This document shows positions 1-9,982 of a stretch of DNA of 64,000 nt, piece by piece. The position numbers were made by a program, and so were the translations under genes. Origin of the DNA: Bacillota bacterium (GTDB taxonomy: Bacteria; Bacillota; Clostridia; Acetivibrionales; Acetivibrionaceae). Numbering within the stretch: the stretch's first letter is position 1; each line of letters begins with the position of its first letter. The DNA lies in assembly GCA_023398495.1 (NCBI GenBank), contig JAEWSG010000142.1, forward strand, positions 78,154 to 142,153, given 5' to 3'. Under the pieces are notes generated by a model. The model was not told the origin of the DNA, ran no database searches, and saw only the letters and a list, made by a program, of their open reading frames with translations.

Positions 1-2635
1 CTTGCATATCATGAAGTATGGCAAGTTTTATGTTTTCATGATCCTCCTTGTTGTCTGCGTATCTTCCCGACATTATTGATACATTAGGATAATAAGTAAT
101 ATCTTCTGTTCTGGAAACATCGGATATTCCGCACTTAAACAACTCTACATCTATGTCATAGAGCTCAACATTTTTCTTAAGTATGTTGAAAACAGGTTCA
201 ATAGGTTCAAATGCATAAATTTTGGCATTTTTACATTCTCTTGCAGCAAACAGGGTAAACATACCTATATTTGCACCTACATCCATTATAGTGCTTCCCT
301 CATTTAAGGTTATTCCGCCTTGCAGATATGTCTGCTCATCAAAAATTTCTCTATACACAAATTCCGTTTCACTCTTATTCAAATGGAAAACCGTCATACC
401 ATTAGGGAGGTCATATGTATCCTGCTTGTTATGCAAACCATCTTTTTCAAGCTTCATAAGTTTTTTTACCACTGGTGCCTTCTCTTGGTCAACTGCAATA
501 TATGCCTCAAGCTTGAGATTATCGTAAGGGGTTTCTCTAACTATTACAACGGCATCCTTCACACCGCTATGCTGCTTTATTACTGCTTCAATTTCACCAA
601 GCTCAATTCTAAAGCCCCGAATTTTAACCTGATGATCAACCCTTCCAACGTACTGAATATTTCCATCAGGTAAATAGTACGCAAGATCCCCTGTCTTGTA
701 TAAGAGCTCTCCCTCATCCGTAGCAAAGGGATTTCTTACAAACTTTTGTTTTGTCAATTGAGCATCGTTAATATAACCAGCACCTACCCCGTCACCTGCA
801 ATACACAATTCTCCAATAGTTCCTGGAGGTACCAGTTCATTATTCTTATTTAAAATATATAGCCTCGTATTATATACAGGACGCCCTATAGGAACTAATT
901 GAGCATTCTTATAATCACTTTCACTTATAGTATAGAAAGAACATATGTCGGTACATTCTGTCGGTCCGTATGTATTGATGACTTTTGCCGAAAAGTGTTC
1001 CGATTCAACCCATTTCCTCAGCCTTGACAGCGAAATAGGTTCTCCTCCCAAAAACAGGCCTCTGATAGAACTTAACTTCTTAAAGGAATCCTCCATATCA
1101 ACAAATGGATAAAATGCACTAGGAGTACAGTTTAGAAGACTTATTCCCTTGTCGAAGACATACTGCATTAAAAAGCTGGGATCATAGTATTCCATAGCAG
1201 TCAAATGTAGTTCTCCCCCAGTAATTAGAGGTGCAAATACATTTTTTTGAGTAAGATCGAAGGAAAATGAGGAGATCAACATCACCTTATCACTTGAATT
1301 TAGATTAAACTCATTAATAAACCAGTTAAGCAGGTTGTTCCACCCTCGCTGGAAAACACCAGAACCCTTTGGCTTTCCTGTCGAACCGGAAGTATAAATA
1401 ATATAAGCCATATTCTCCGGGGATATATCTTCAAAATAAGGGTCTTTCGGATCCTCATCCTCAATCTTGTTCCAGTCTGCGTCAATAAAAAGTTTCTTTA
1501 GGTCAAGCTCGGAAAGTAATCCGTCTAAATGATTCCGGGTTATGAGTACAACAGGTTTAGCATCCGATAGCATATAATTTATCCTGTCCTTTGGATAATT
1601 GGAATCTACAGGAACATAGGCCCCACCTGCTTTCAGAATTCCAAAAAGTCCTACAACCATTTCGATTGAGGGTTCTAAACAGATACCCACTAGTGAATTT
1701 GCTTTTACACCCATCTTCCTTAAATACTTTGCCAGTTTATTGGCTTTTTGATTTAGTTCCAAATAAGTTATTCTTGTACTCCCGCAGGTTACTGCAACTG
1801 TATTGGGAGTTTTACGCACTTGTTCTTCGAAAAGCTGGTGAATGCACTTGCTCTTATCATAAGATACATCCGTTTTATTCCACTCTATTAGAAGTTTATT
1901 CAATTCCTTTTCACTAAATATAGTAAGTTCTGAAAGCTTTGAATTAGTATTTTCAAGGGCACTCTCTAAAACCTTCAAAAAATGGCTTATGAACGCAGTG
2001 ATGGTTTCCTCACTAATGAGGTTGCTGTATTCAACCTGCCCTCTTAGTTCATCCTCACATTTAGAAAAACACATAGTTATATCGTTTTTTATATCAGGCA
2101 TCTGCTTGTGGATATTAGTTAATAATATTGTAATATCAAACAAGGGACATTTTCCATCAGTATCTGAAAGTCCAAGTTCACTAATAAGTTCCGACAGAGC
2201 ATAGTCTTGCCTTTCATAATCCTCCAAAAGGTTCTTCCTTACGCTCAAAAGGAAATCACGGAAGGTCAGGTTGCTATCTATTGTATTAATAACCGCTATT
2301 GCATCACCTTCAGAATCTGAGCCATCCTCTTTTTTGATGACTGGACTTCCGATTATGATTCTTTCATTGCCAGTATACTTGTATAAGCATATATTAAGTA
2401 CAGCCACCAGTGTAGTATATAAGAGGAAATCCTTGCCCTTTGTCAGATTGTCAAGCTTCTTTAGCAAATCACTACTAATGCTAACAGGCATAAACTTTCT
2501 TGCTTCAGAAGTCTCCTGCATTAACACACAATCCTGCTTTACACTTGCCTTTTCAGGAATGCCGGATAATTTTTTTAACCAATATCTGCGGTTCTCAATT
2601 AACTTCTCATCAAATTTATGATCTATTGTACTCAT
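1..2635 (-). CDS. NRPS subunit: half-C, adenylation with inserted FkbM-type methyltransferase (3' end outside window)
   Basis: The frame opens at the ATG at 2635 and stays open to the window edge, so only the first ~878 residues are seen. The protein begins with only the C-terminal half of a condensation domain (entry 'RRYWLKKLSG', no HHxxxDG). An adenylation domain follows, with A3 motif YTSGSTGKPKG near residue 417, NTYGPTE, and YKTGDLAYY. After the A8 motif (GRVDHQVKIRGFRIELGE) an S-adenosylmethionine methyltransferase of FkbM type is inserted, with motif I DVGANIGMF near residue 788 followed by YAFEP. My reading of the A-domain pocket is D-L-K-N-F-G-T-D-I, which I cannot assign to an amino acid. 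It is the most downstream visible gene of the minus-strand NRPS/PKS cluster, 47 bp after the radical SAM gene. The MT should methylate the loaded residue or the chain, but its target atom is unknown. Confidence 0.9.
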   Translation of the reverse strand, partial: MSTIDHKFDEKLIENRRYWLKKLSGIPEKASVKQDCVLMQETSEARKFMPVSISSDLLKKLDNLTKGKDFLLYTTLVAVLNICLYKYTGNERIIIGSPVIKKEDGSDSEGDAIAVINTIDSNLTFRDFLLSVRKNLLEDYERQDYALSELISELGLSDTDGKCPLFDITILLTNIHKQMPDIKNDITMCFSKCEDELRGQVEYSNLISEETITAFISHFLKVLESALENTNSKLSELTIFSEKELNKLLIEWNKTDVSYDKSKCIHQLFEEQVRKTPNTVAVTCGSTRITYLELNQKANKLAKYLRKMGVKANSLVGICLEPSIEMVVGLFGILKAGGAYVPVDSNYPKDRINYMLSDAKPVVLITRNHLDGLLSELDLKKLFIDADWNKIEDEDPKDPYFEDISPENMAYIIYTSGSTGKPKGSGVFQRGWNNLLNWFINEFNLNSSDKVMLISSFSFDLTQKNVFAPLITGGELHLTAMEYYDPSFLMQYVFDKGISLLNCTPSAFYPFVDMEDSFKKLSSIRGLFLGGEPISLSRLRKWVESEHFSAKVINTYGPTECTDICSFYTISESDYKNAQLVPIGRPVYNTRLYILNKNNELVPPGTIGELCIAGDGVGAGYINDAQLTKQKFVRNPFATDEGELLYKTGDLAYYLPDGNIQYVGRVDHQVKIRGFRIELGEIEAVIKQHSGVKDAVVIVRETPYDNLKLEAYIAVDQEKAPVVKKLMKLEKDGLHNKQDTYDLPNGMTVFHLNKSETEFVYREIFDEQTYLQGGITLNEGSTIMDVGANIGMFTLFAARECKNAKIYAFEPIEPVFNILKKNVELYDIDVELFKCGISDVSRTEDITYYPNVSIMSGRYADNKEDHENIKLAILHDMQ

Positions 2636-2682
2636 ACCAACCATCTCCCTTATAATATTTAAAACTGCAAGGAACTTATAAC

Positions 2683-5064
2683 TTAGAAATTGAACTCTTC
2701 TTCCAACATTTTGCTTACCCAGTTCTCTTCTCTATAGCAGCTTACTTTTAGATTTCCAAGAATCTCATTTTTCCTTTCCCTTATCACTTTTAGTATTGAG
2801 AGCATGTAATCTCCAATATTTGCAACCTCATCATTGGTATATATAGATTCTTTGTAGTCAATATATAGTTCATAGCCCGTTTCTAGTTTTAATACCCTAA
2901 CTACAAAATTCAGGCCGTTGTATACTTCCTTATGATATTTGAGCTTTTCCGATAGATGGCTGTTTATATCTCCAGTTACAAAAAAACCAAATTCAAATTT
3001 TGGACACTGCAAACCTTGTTCTGCCATACGCTCAGGACTTATCAAAACGTTTAAGGCATATATACTATACTTTTGTGCTTCTTCCAATTTATTGCCAATA
3101 GTTCTCAAATAATCTTCCACCAACATATACTCTTCCACGTCCAAGTTTACCGGTTTTACATCTTTTGCGTCATCAGCAGTTATTATGCTAACGTTATTGA
3201 GAACTTTTAGCCTCGATAGGGTTAGAGAGTATGCAGCAAGAATAACTTTGTCGATATCCTTTGAATTATCTACATCCTCGCGGTCTAGTACCCCTATTCT
3301 ATAGACTTCCATTTTCCCTTTCTGTTCGAACGATACTCCCTCATTTAATTTCATCAACACTTTTTGGGAAGTACCAAATTCTCTTAACCAATATTTTTCA
3401 GCTTCCTTATACATCGATCCCGACAGTAAATCTACAGCAGCGATATCCGATTCAACCTTAGAATTATACTGGCAGCTTTTCTTAAGATTTTCAAGAAGCT
3501 GAGGACTAATATCTTTTTTGTCAGGATATAAAATTTTCTCTTTTACTGCAGAATTAAAACATTTTAAGAATCCTTTAACCTGGTCTATAGACATACCTCT
3601 CTGTAGCAGGTAATACATGCCGTAAGCATTAAACCCTGGATCAGGAACCCAAGTAGAATTTTCAACAGATAGGAATGTCTTTTCAAACAAATCATAAGCT
3701 GTTTTTGAATCCATAGTATTATGCGTCCAGTTAAAACCCAAACCCTTTATACCGTATTCCTCTCTTTTTTTCCATACAGGCGTGAGAGGGTCACTCCACC
3801 AAATCTGTGGTCTGAAAAAATCAGGTTTTGAATATTCAATGAAGTCCATTGTTTCTTTTGCAGTCTCGTAGGTTTCACCGGGAAAACCAATTATAGTGGA
3901 AACAAATATTGAAATTCCTATCTGTTTCAAGTAAGCTATTGCCTTTAGATAGTGCTCCACCCGAGATGTTTTATTCATCCTTTGCAGCATGTCGTTATTT
4001 GCGGACTCTACCCCCAGAAAAACACCTATGCATCCTGCTTTTTTCATTAAATCAATAATTTCTTCATCACCAAAATCCGCCCGATAAAAGCTATACCATT
4101 TAAAGTCGTACTTATTCCTGATCATCATAGTGAGGATTTCTTTATATCTGTTTTTAGGTATGTTGAAAGTGTCATCAATAAAATTTATGTATTTTACGCA
4201 TCCCAGATCACGTAAGGCATTAAGCTCCATTTCTACCCGTTCCACACTGACGTAGGTATATTTTTCTGCTCTTAACGGGAACCCGCAATATGCACAAGAA
4301 AAAGGACAAGACTTTGAGGTCCTTATGTTTACAGTCTCTCCGATTTGTTCCTTAGGAAACAATGAGTAATTGATCATGTTATCCTCAAGCGAATTGGATT
4401 CTCTTGAAGCAGTAGTAAAAACATAGTCGTCTCCAAGCTTGTATGCTATATTATCAACCTGTTCATATCTTCCATTACCTTTCACTTCTTGTATCAGTCT
4501 TAGCAAAGTAGCCTCTCCCTCAAGGCTGTTTATGTAAAAATCTGCATCCATAAGCTTAAAAATCGACTGATTTGTTGCGACATCCACCTCTTCACATTGC
4601 TTAGATATATAAGGACCCCCAACAATAATTTTGGCTGTCTTATTATATTTTTTTATGAAGGATATGACCTCTAGTATAGGATGAACACTCACATATATTG
4701 TTGTAGTAATTGCAATAGTCTTTATATTTTCCTTTTTCAGCTTCTCTCTAAGCTTATCCTTCTCTAAATGGAAGAGGTTTATATAATCAAAACTCAATCC
4801 ATTTTTATTAAGATAAGTACCTAAATACATGATCGACTGCCATAACACATCTGCGTTATGAAATACCCTTATTTCCTCATCGTTACTGTTTTCATAGTAA
4901 AAATGAGTAAGCATATCCAGAGCTCTATATGGCTTTTTTTCATGATTGATATAGCCAAGGCTGAAATCCTTATATGAAATAGAGTTAGTCCCCATCGCTT
5001 TCATCCTTCTTACATCCTCTTCAAAATTGGTCTCATTATAGCCAATTATTAAACAATCTACCAT
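2683..5064 (-). CDS. B12-binding radical SAM enzyme, PhpK-like, with C-terminal condensation-half domain
   Basis: This 793-residue protein starts at 5064 behind a strong AAGGAGG site. Residues ~1-210 resemble a cobalamin-binding fold (IVGGPYIS). The radical SAM core starts near residue 250 with the cluster motif C-PFS-C-AY-C (CxxxCxxC). The opening 'MVDCLIIGYNETNFE' and the 'FHNADVLWQS' segment resemble the PhpK family, whose founding member is a P-methyltransferase; clustered relatives methylate carbon or phosphorus, so methylation is inferred. The last ~220 residues (from 'KEAEKYWLREFG') look like the C-terminal half of an NRPS condensation domain without HHxxxDG, a probable docking platform for an assembly-line carrier protein. 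The gene sits 51 bp downstream of the PKS gene in the same operon. The substrate is unknown, and a non-methylating B12 radical SAM activity cannot be excluded. Confidence 0.85.
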   Translation of the reverse strand: MVDCLIIGYNETNFEEDVRRMKAMGTNSISYKDFSLGYINHEKKPYRALDMLTHFYYENSNDEEIRVFHNADVLWQSIMYLGTYLNKNGLSFDYINLFHLEKDKLREKLKKENIKTIAITTTIYVSVHPILEVISFIKKYNKTAKIIVGGPYISKQCEEVDVATNQSIFKLMDADFYINSLEGEATLLRLIQEVKGNGRYEQVDNIAYKLGDDYVFTTASRESNSLEDNMINYSLFPKEQIGETVNIRTSKSCPFSCAYCGFPLRAEKYTYVSVERVEMELNALRDLGCVKYINFIDDTFNIPKNRYKEILTMMIRNKYDFKWYSFYRADFGDEEIIDLMKKAGCIGVFLGVESANNDMLQRMNKTSRVEHYLKAIAYLKQIGISIFVSTIIGFPGETYETAKETMDFIEYSKPDFFRPQIWWSDPLTPVWKKREEYGIKGLGFNWTHNTMDSKTAYDLFEKTFLSVENSTWVPDPGFNAYGMYYLLQRGMSIDQVKGFLKCFNSAVKEKILYPDKKDISPQLLENLKKSCQYNSKVESDIAAVDLLSGSMYKEAEKYWLREFGTSQKVLMKLNEGVSFEQKGKMEVYRIGVLDREDVDNSKDIDKVILAAYSLTLSRLKVLNNVSIITADDAKDVKPVNLDVEEYMLVEDYLRTIGNKLEEAQKYSIYALNVLISPERMAEQGLQCPKFEFGFFVTGDINSHLSEKLKYHKEVYNGLNFVVRVLKLETGYELYIDYKESIYTNDEVANIGDYMLSILKVIRERKNEILGNLKVSCYREENWVSKMLEEEFNF

Positions 5065-5115
5065 GATTTTGCCTCCTTACGGGTGTATTATGTTTAGCAA
5101 CCTTTTATACACTCG

Positions 5116-8100
5116 CTATTTGTTTTTTGACATCCCCTCTATCATTTCACTTGCTTTATCAATGGAAATGTTTCCTTTTTCAACTTCTTCAAATAGTGCA
5201 ATTATGTCTGTTTCTATGTCTATGTCTTTTTCTCCAACATCCGGTCTAGTTTCCTCATGCTTTGGTAGTACAGTATCCTCATTTATAAAACTTGCGATTT
5301 TTGAAATAGTAGGATATGCGAACAAGTCACCCACCTGAACCTTGCCAGGGTATTTCTCCTCAAGGAAACTATGAACTCTGGTTATCATTATGGAATCTCC
5401 TCCTATTTCAAAAAAGCTATCGTTTATGTTAAATTCATCATAACCCAAAACTTCCTTCCATATGGAAGCTATGCTTTTTTCTGTTTTGGTATATTCACCC
5501 TTGTTTTTGCCTTTTAGTTTCACACTGTCAATCTGTTTATCCTTGTGTTTGATTTGGGGCATAGTACTATTTTCAGCAGCTTTCATTCTTTGGGTTATTT
5601 CATCAGAAAGTCTTATACCTAAATCTTTTACACCATATCCATATGAAGTCCCACTGTAATTCAATTCACCAACAATAACCCTCTTTACATTCTTTCTCAA
5701 TACTTTTTCAAAAGCATTTATAGCTTCCACCGTTGATATGGGCTTCATAAGACCATCGGCAGCAACTCCATGCTCAAAGGCCATTCCAGTTTCCTTCCAT
5801 GCTGGCCAGTTAATGGTTATGGTTTCTTTTCCCAAACTGTTTCTATAGTAAGTAAAGGAATCGAGATAGCTGTTTGCTGCAGTATAGTCTCCCTGCCCGG
5901 GCATACCGGCAAGGGTATTATTTGAGGAAAACAGAATGAAAAAATCCAACTCATCCGACCTTGTCAGGTGATCAAGTATCCAGGTTCCTTGAACCTTTGG
6001 TCTTATAACCTCTTTAAAGCCGATTTCCTCTTTCCTTATAATAAAACCATCTCCAGCAACCCCCGCACTATGAATAACACCGTTAATTTTTTTAAATGTA
6101 TTCTTTATATGTACAAATACTTTTTGCATATCAGCTTCCGAGGAGATATCGGCACTGTAATATTCCACCCTCGAGCCCAATTGTTCTAGCTCTCTTATTG
6201 CCTTTATCCTTTTTCGGAGTTTATCATTATTCTGACTGTCTGGTAACATACCCCATTCACCTTTTGGAGGAAGCTGTGAACGCCCTATAAGTACCAAGTT
6301 TACCGTGCTTTTTTCTGCAAGGAACTTGGCTATTTCCAACCCTATTCCGCCTGCTCCTCCTGTTATTAAATAAACCCCGTCCTCTTTGACATTAAAAGCT
6401 CTTTCGGAAGCATCATCTATCTCCATGTTTCCAAGCTCTTCAACATATCTCATGCCTTTTCTAAGTGCAACACAGGTCTCACCATTTATATCCATAAGCT
6501 CATTATAAATTATGTCAACTGGTGTCTCACCGTCTATATCTATACCTTTAAATTTTATATTGGCATACTCATTTTTAATTACCTTACCTAATCCATAGAC
6601 AGCAGCGTTTTCAGGCTTAACAAGTACCCCATCACCCATAATGTCGTTAGCGTATTCTGATACAAAAACCATAGCTATGGTATTCTTTATTCCACTGGCC
6701 AATACAGCCCTGCTCAAACGAAACAAACTATAAAGACCTGAGTTAAGGCTGTTTTCCAAAGCCTCCATACTTTCCGAGTTATCTTCTCCAGTTATAGTTA
6801 ACATATGGAAAATATGCGTAATACCTCTCCCTTTGATATCTCCAAAGAGACGATCATAATCTTCTTGTTTATTGCCTACTGTATAATTATCCTCTCCAGT
6901 TTTTGAGTACACCCCTGCCATATCTACAGAAATAGTAATCCAGCCAAAGTCCTTGAGCTTTTCTTCAATTTTTTGGCCAATCCCCTTCTTATCCATAAAT
7001 ATCAGAGCACAGCCACTTATATGCTCCTGTGATTCATAGTTGCGGCTCTCCAAAATCCAATCAGACTTGTAGTAAATATTTTTATATGCCCTCTGGTCAT
7101 CAAATCCAAGTTTTGACTTTCTGGCCTTTTTTAGTGAGTATTCTTCTATTTTTACAAAAACATTACCTGACAAGTCAATAAAGTCGATACTAAATGTAAC
7201 TATTTCAGCTTTCTCAAAGACACCTTCCTTTACCTTTACATGGCTATAAAACCTTTCAGGCAATGGTTTAAATATCTTTACTCCCTTATACCCGAAGGGA
7301 AGATATATGCTGTCACCATTTTTTTGGTCAGGCATGGTATTTAGAATTTTATTAAGTAAAGGTATTGTAGCCAAAGCATTATCAAGCATAGATGGATGTA
7401 GCGGAAAATCTTTCAGTTCACTTGTGAACGCTGAGGGCATTTCAATATAGGAAATCAGCTCCCCTTCGCCGGTAAATATCTCTTTGATATTCTTCCATCT
7501 AGGTCCGAATTCAAATGAAGTCAAAGCGTTGTAACTTTCAATGTCAGGTACGATATAATCGTCGTTACATCTTAGCTTAATATTAGCAATATCAACTGAA
7601 CCTGGAACCTCAAAACCTATTTCAGTAATCCTTCCTTCAACATGCCTGATCCACTTTGCACCATTGTTGTCACCGTTTTCAATCTTACTGGCTACATAGA
7701 ATTTAAAAGAATTATTATTGCGTTCGAGAACAAGTTGTGTGTCGGTAGTCTCTCCAGGCTTTACAAACAACGGAGTAAGGAACTGTACCTCATCGAAACA
7801 TGCCCCCTTGGGAAAATCTTTTTGACATGCTTCCATTACCATCTCCAGATGGGTTGTGCCCACAAGCACACAGTTTCCATCTATTTTATGTTCATTAAGA
7901 ACCCAGTGTCTGTCTATGTTAAAGGCGGTTGAATATACTTCCAACCAAGGTGATTTAATTATACAATTATCAAGTAGTGGCTTTCCTGTTTGTGTAATCA
8001 GTGGTTCTTTACTATTTAAAGCCCACTTACTCGTATCAATCCAGCATCTTTTCCTATCAAAAGGATAGGTTGGAACCCTTACCCTCCTTCTTCTTTCTCC

Positions 8101-9936
8101 TGCATAAATTCTCTCCCAATCTATTTGTGCTCCCTTTGCATAACTAATACAAATTTCTTTAAGTAGCTTCAAATCCTTATTACTTGCTTCAAGGAATTTT
8201 TCAATCAGTGAGTTTGCAGGGTTAAGCATTTCATCCGTTTGAGAACCTTTATATTCTTCAGGTACGGTGTTTTTATTATTAGCATAATCCTTCATGTATT
8301 CACTGTAGTAAATATTTTCTTCCCTTATATCTTCAAGGCCTTCAAAACCTATATGCTCAATTTTTTTCTTTAACTCTTCCCTATCATGAAAAATAATTGC
8401 CATCCTGTACCCAAAATGTCCTCTACCTGTGTTTGCGGTATAGCATATATCTCCCATATCAGTATCAATATTATTGTTTAAATAACTCTTGTACTTACTA
8501 ATAAGTTTACAAAGCACCCTCTCACTTTTTGCAGATAGTGTAAGAACATGTAATGAACTGCCCTCATTCCCTTTAATTTCTGTTAGTTCAGGTGCTTCCT
8601 CAAGAATTACATGACAGTTTGTACCACTAAGTCCAAAGGAGCTCACACCACACCTTCTTGGAAAACCATCGGTTTTCCACTCAGAAAGCTTATCGCTCAC
8701 ATAAACAGGAGAGTCCTCAAAGTCAATTCTTGAATTCGGTTTCTTAAAGTGTAGGGATGGTGCCAGCTCTTTGTTTTTTAAAGATAATACAGCTTTTAAC
8801 AGCCCAACAATGCCTGACGAACTGTCTAAATGTCCTATATTGGTTTTAACAGCACCTATGGCACAGAATTGCTTTCTATTTGTAAACCTCGTAAAGGCTT
8901 TTTGAATACCATCTATTTCAATTGGATCACCAAGCTTGGTACCTGTCCCATGAGCTTCAATATACGTTATGGTTTCTGGGTTAACACCTGCGTCCTCCCA
9001 TCCACGAACTATTACATCCGCCTGTGCCGCAGCATTAGGAGCAGTTAATCCGTTGGAGTTACCGTCATGGTTTACTGCACTTCCTTTTATTATTGCATAG
9101 ACATTATCCCTGTCCTTCTGAGCCTTCCAAAAGGGCTTTATTATCATGGCAATTACGCCCTCACCGGTTCCTGTACCATCTGATGAAGCATCAAAGGTTT
9201 TTGCCCTCCAATGAGAGGATTCAACTCCTATTTTTGTTTCTCTCACGGGCATAAGATGAAGTTGAATCCCTCCAACTACAGCCATGTCACATTCGCCACT
9301 CCTTATAGACCTGACTGCCAGATGAACTGCAACAAGAGATGAAGAGCAGGTAGTATCCACAATCATACTTGGCCCTCTGAAATCCATAAGATACGATAAC
9401 CTGCTTGCAACTATAGGTTTGACATTTCCGGGAAGTGCCATGGAAATAGAAGAAGGCTCCACCTTCGAAACAAGCTTCTTATATTCGGAATCTGAATTAA
9501 AGCCAAGAAACACTCCAGTGCGGCTGCCTTTTAATTTCTCGCCCCCATAGCCTGAATCTTCAATAGCCTCCCAGGCAGTCTCTAAAAACAATCTCTGGTT
9601 TGGATCCATCAGATTGGATTCCTTCGGCGAAAGCTTAAAAAAATTGTAGTCAAATTTATCTACTTCGTCTAATAATGCAGCTCTGCTTTGGTCCAAACTA
9701 TCAGGAGAAACATTCATAATATTTAAAGCATCAATAATATCTGGCCTTCTGCTGTAAGGTATTTCATCAATACAATCCACGCCTTCCTTCAACACCTTCC
9801 AGAAGTCCTCAACGGAGCTGGATTTAGGGAGCTTCAGAGCTATTCCGATTATCGCAATATCATTGTTTGAAAGCTCTTCCACTCTATAGCTCTTACTTGT
9901 ATTTGTCTTCATTTTTACCGAATTAAAATCAATCAT
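5116..9936 (-). CDS. Trans-AT polyketide synthase: KS-DH-KR-ACP
   Basis: The 1606-residue protein starts at the ATG after a GAGGT site. Domains in order: KS (~30-450) with active-site DTTCSSSL near 197 and both histidine motifs (EAHGTGTK and NIGHLDSS); a post-KS linker ending in the typical YPFDRKRCW (~640-655); a dehydratase-like domain (~660-960); KR (~1000-1430) with LITGGAGGIG near 1190 and the Ser/Tyr/Asn set SSNNTLAG...YTAAN near 1340; an ACP with GGDSI near 1515; and a helical C-terminal tail (~1560-1606, 'FEEVEKGNISIDKASEM') that looks like a docking element. There is no acyltransferase domain, so malonyl units must come from the separate AT at 20341-21633. The DH is atypical: the HxxxGxxxxP motif reads HKIDGNCVLV without the proline, and the second motif is HPSMLDNALA rather than DxxxQ/H. 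Dehydration is therefore uncertain and a beta-hydroxy product is possible. Confidence 0.92.
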   Translation of the reverse strand: MIDFNSVKMKTNTSKSYRVEELSNNDIAIIGIALKLPKSSSVEDFWKVLKEGVDCIDEIPYSRRPDIIDALNIMNVSPDSLDQSRAALLDEVDKFDYNFFKLSPKESNLMDPNQRLFLETAWEAIEDSGYGGEKLKGSRTGVFLGFNSDSEYKKLVSKVEPSSISMALPGNVKPIVASRLSYLMDFRGPSMIVDTTCSSSLVAVHLAVRSIRSGECDMAVVGGIQLHLMPVRETKIGVESSHWRAKTFDASSDGTGTGEGVIAMIIKPFWKAQKDRDNVYAIIKGSAVNHDGNSNGLTAPNAAAQADVIVRGWEDAGVNPETITYIEAHGTGTKLGDPIEIDGIQKAFTRFTNRKQFCAIGAVKTNIGHLDSSSGIVGLLKAVLSLKNKELAPSLHFKKPNSRIDFEDSPVYVSDKLSEWKTDGFPRRCGVSSFGLSGTNCHVILEEAPELTEIKGNEGSSLHVLTLSAKSERVLCKLISKYKSYLNNNIDTDMGDICYTANTGRGHFGYRMAIIFHDREELKKKIEHIGFEGLEDIREENIYYSEYMKDYANNKNTVPEEYKGSQTDEMLNPANSLIEKFLEASNKDLKLLKEICISYAKGAQIDWERIYAGERRRRVRVPTYPFDRKRCWIDTSKWALNSKEPLITQTGKPLLDNCIIKSPWLEVYSTAFNIDRHWVLNEHKIDGNCVLVGTTHLEMVMEACQKDFPKGACFDEVQFLTPLFVKPGETTDTQLVLERNNNSFKFYVASKIENGDNNGAKWIRHVEGRITEIGFEVPGSVDIANIKLRCNDDYIVPDIESYNALTSFEFGPRWKNIKEIFTGEGELISYIEMPSAFTSELKDFPLHPSMLDNALATIPLLNKILNTMPDQKNGDSIYLPFGYKGVKIFKPLPERFYSHVKVKEGVFEKAEIVTFSIDFIDLSGNVFVKIEEYSLKKARKSKLGFDDQRAYKNIYYKSDWILESRNYESQEHISGCALIFMDKKGIGQKIEEKLKDFGWITISVDMAGVYSKTGEDNYTVGNKQEDYDRLFGDIKGRGITHIFHMLTITGEDNSESMEALENSLNSGLYSLFRLSRAVLASGIKNTIAMVFVSEYANDIMGDGVLVKPENAAVYGLGKVIKNEYANIKFKGIDIDGETPVDIIYNELMDINGETCVALRKGMRYVEELGNMEIDDASERAFNVKEDGVYLITGGAGGIGLEIAKFLAEKSTVNLVLIGRSQLPPKGEWGMLPDSQNNDKLRKRIKAIRELEQLGSRVEYYSADISSEADMQKVFVHIKNTFKKINGVIHSAGVAGDGFIIRKEEIGFKEVIRPKVQGTWILDHLTRSDELDFFILFSSNNTLAGMPGQGDYTAANSYLDSFTYYRNSLGKETITINWPAWKETGMAFEHGVAADGLMKPISTVEAINAFEKVLRKNVKRVIVGELNYSGTSYGYGVKDLGIRLSDEITQRMKAAENSTMPQIKHKDKQIDSVKLKGKNKGEYTKTEKSIASIWKEVLGYDEFNINDSFFEIGGDSIMITRVHSFLEEKYPGKVQVGDLFAYPTISKIASFINEDTVLPKHEETRPDVGEKDIDIETDIIALFEEVEKGNISIDKASEMIEGMSKNK

Positions 9937-9982
9937 ACCAGTACCTCACTAATTGTGTATTAATATCAGTCGGTCGTAATTT

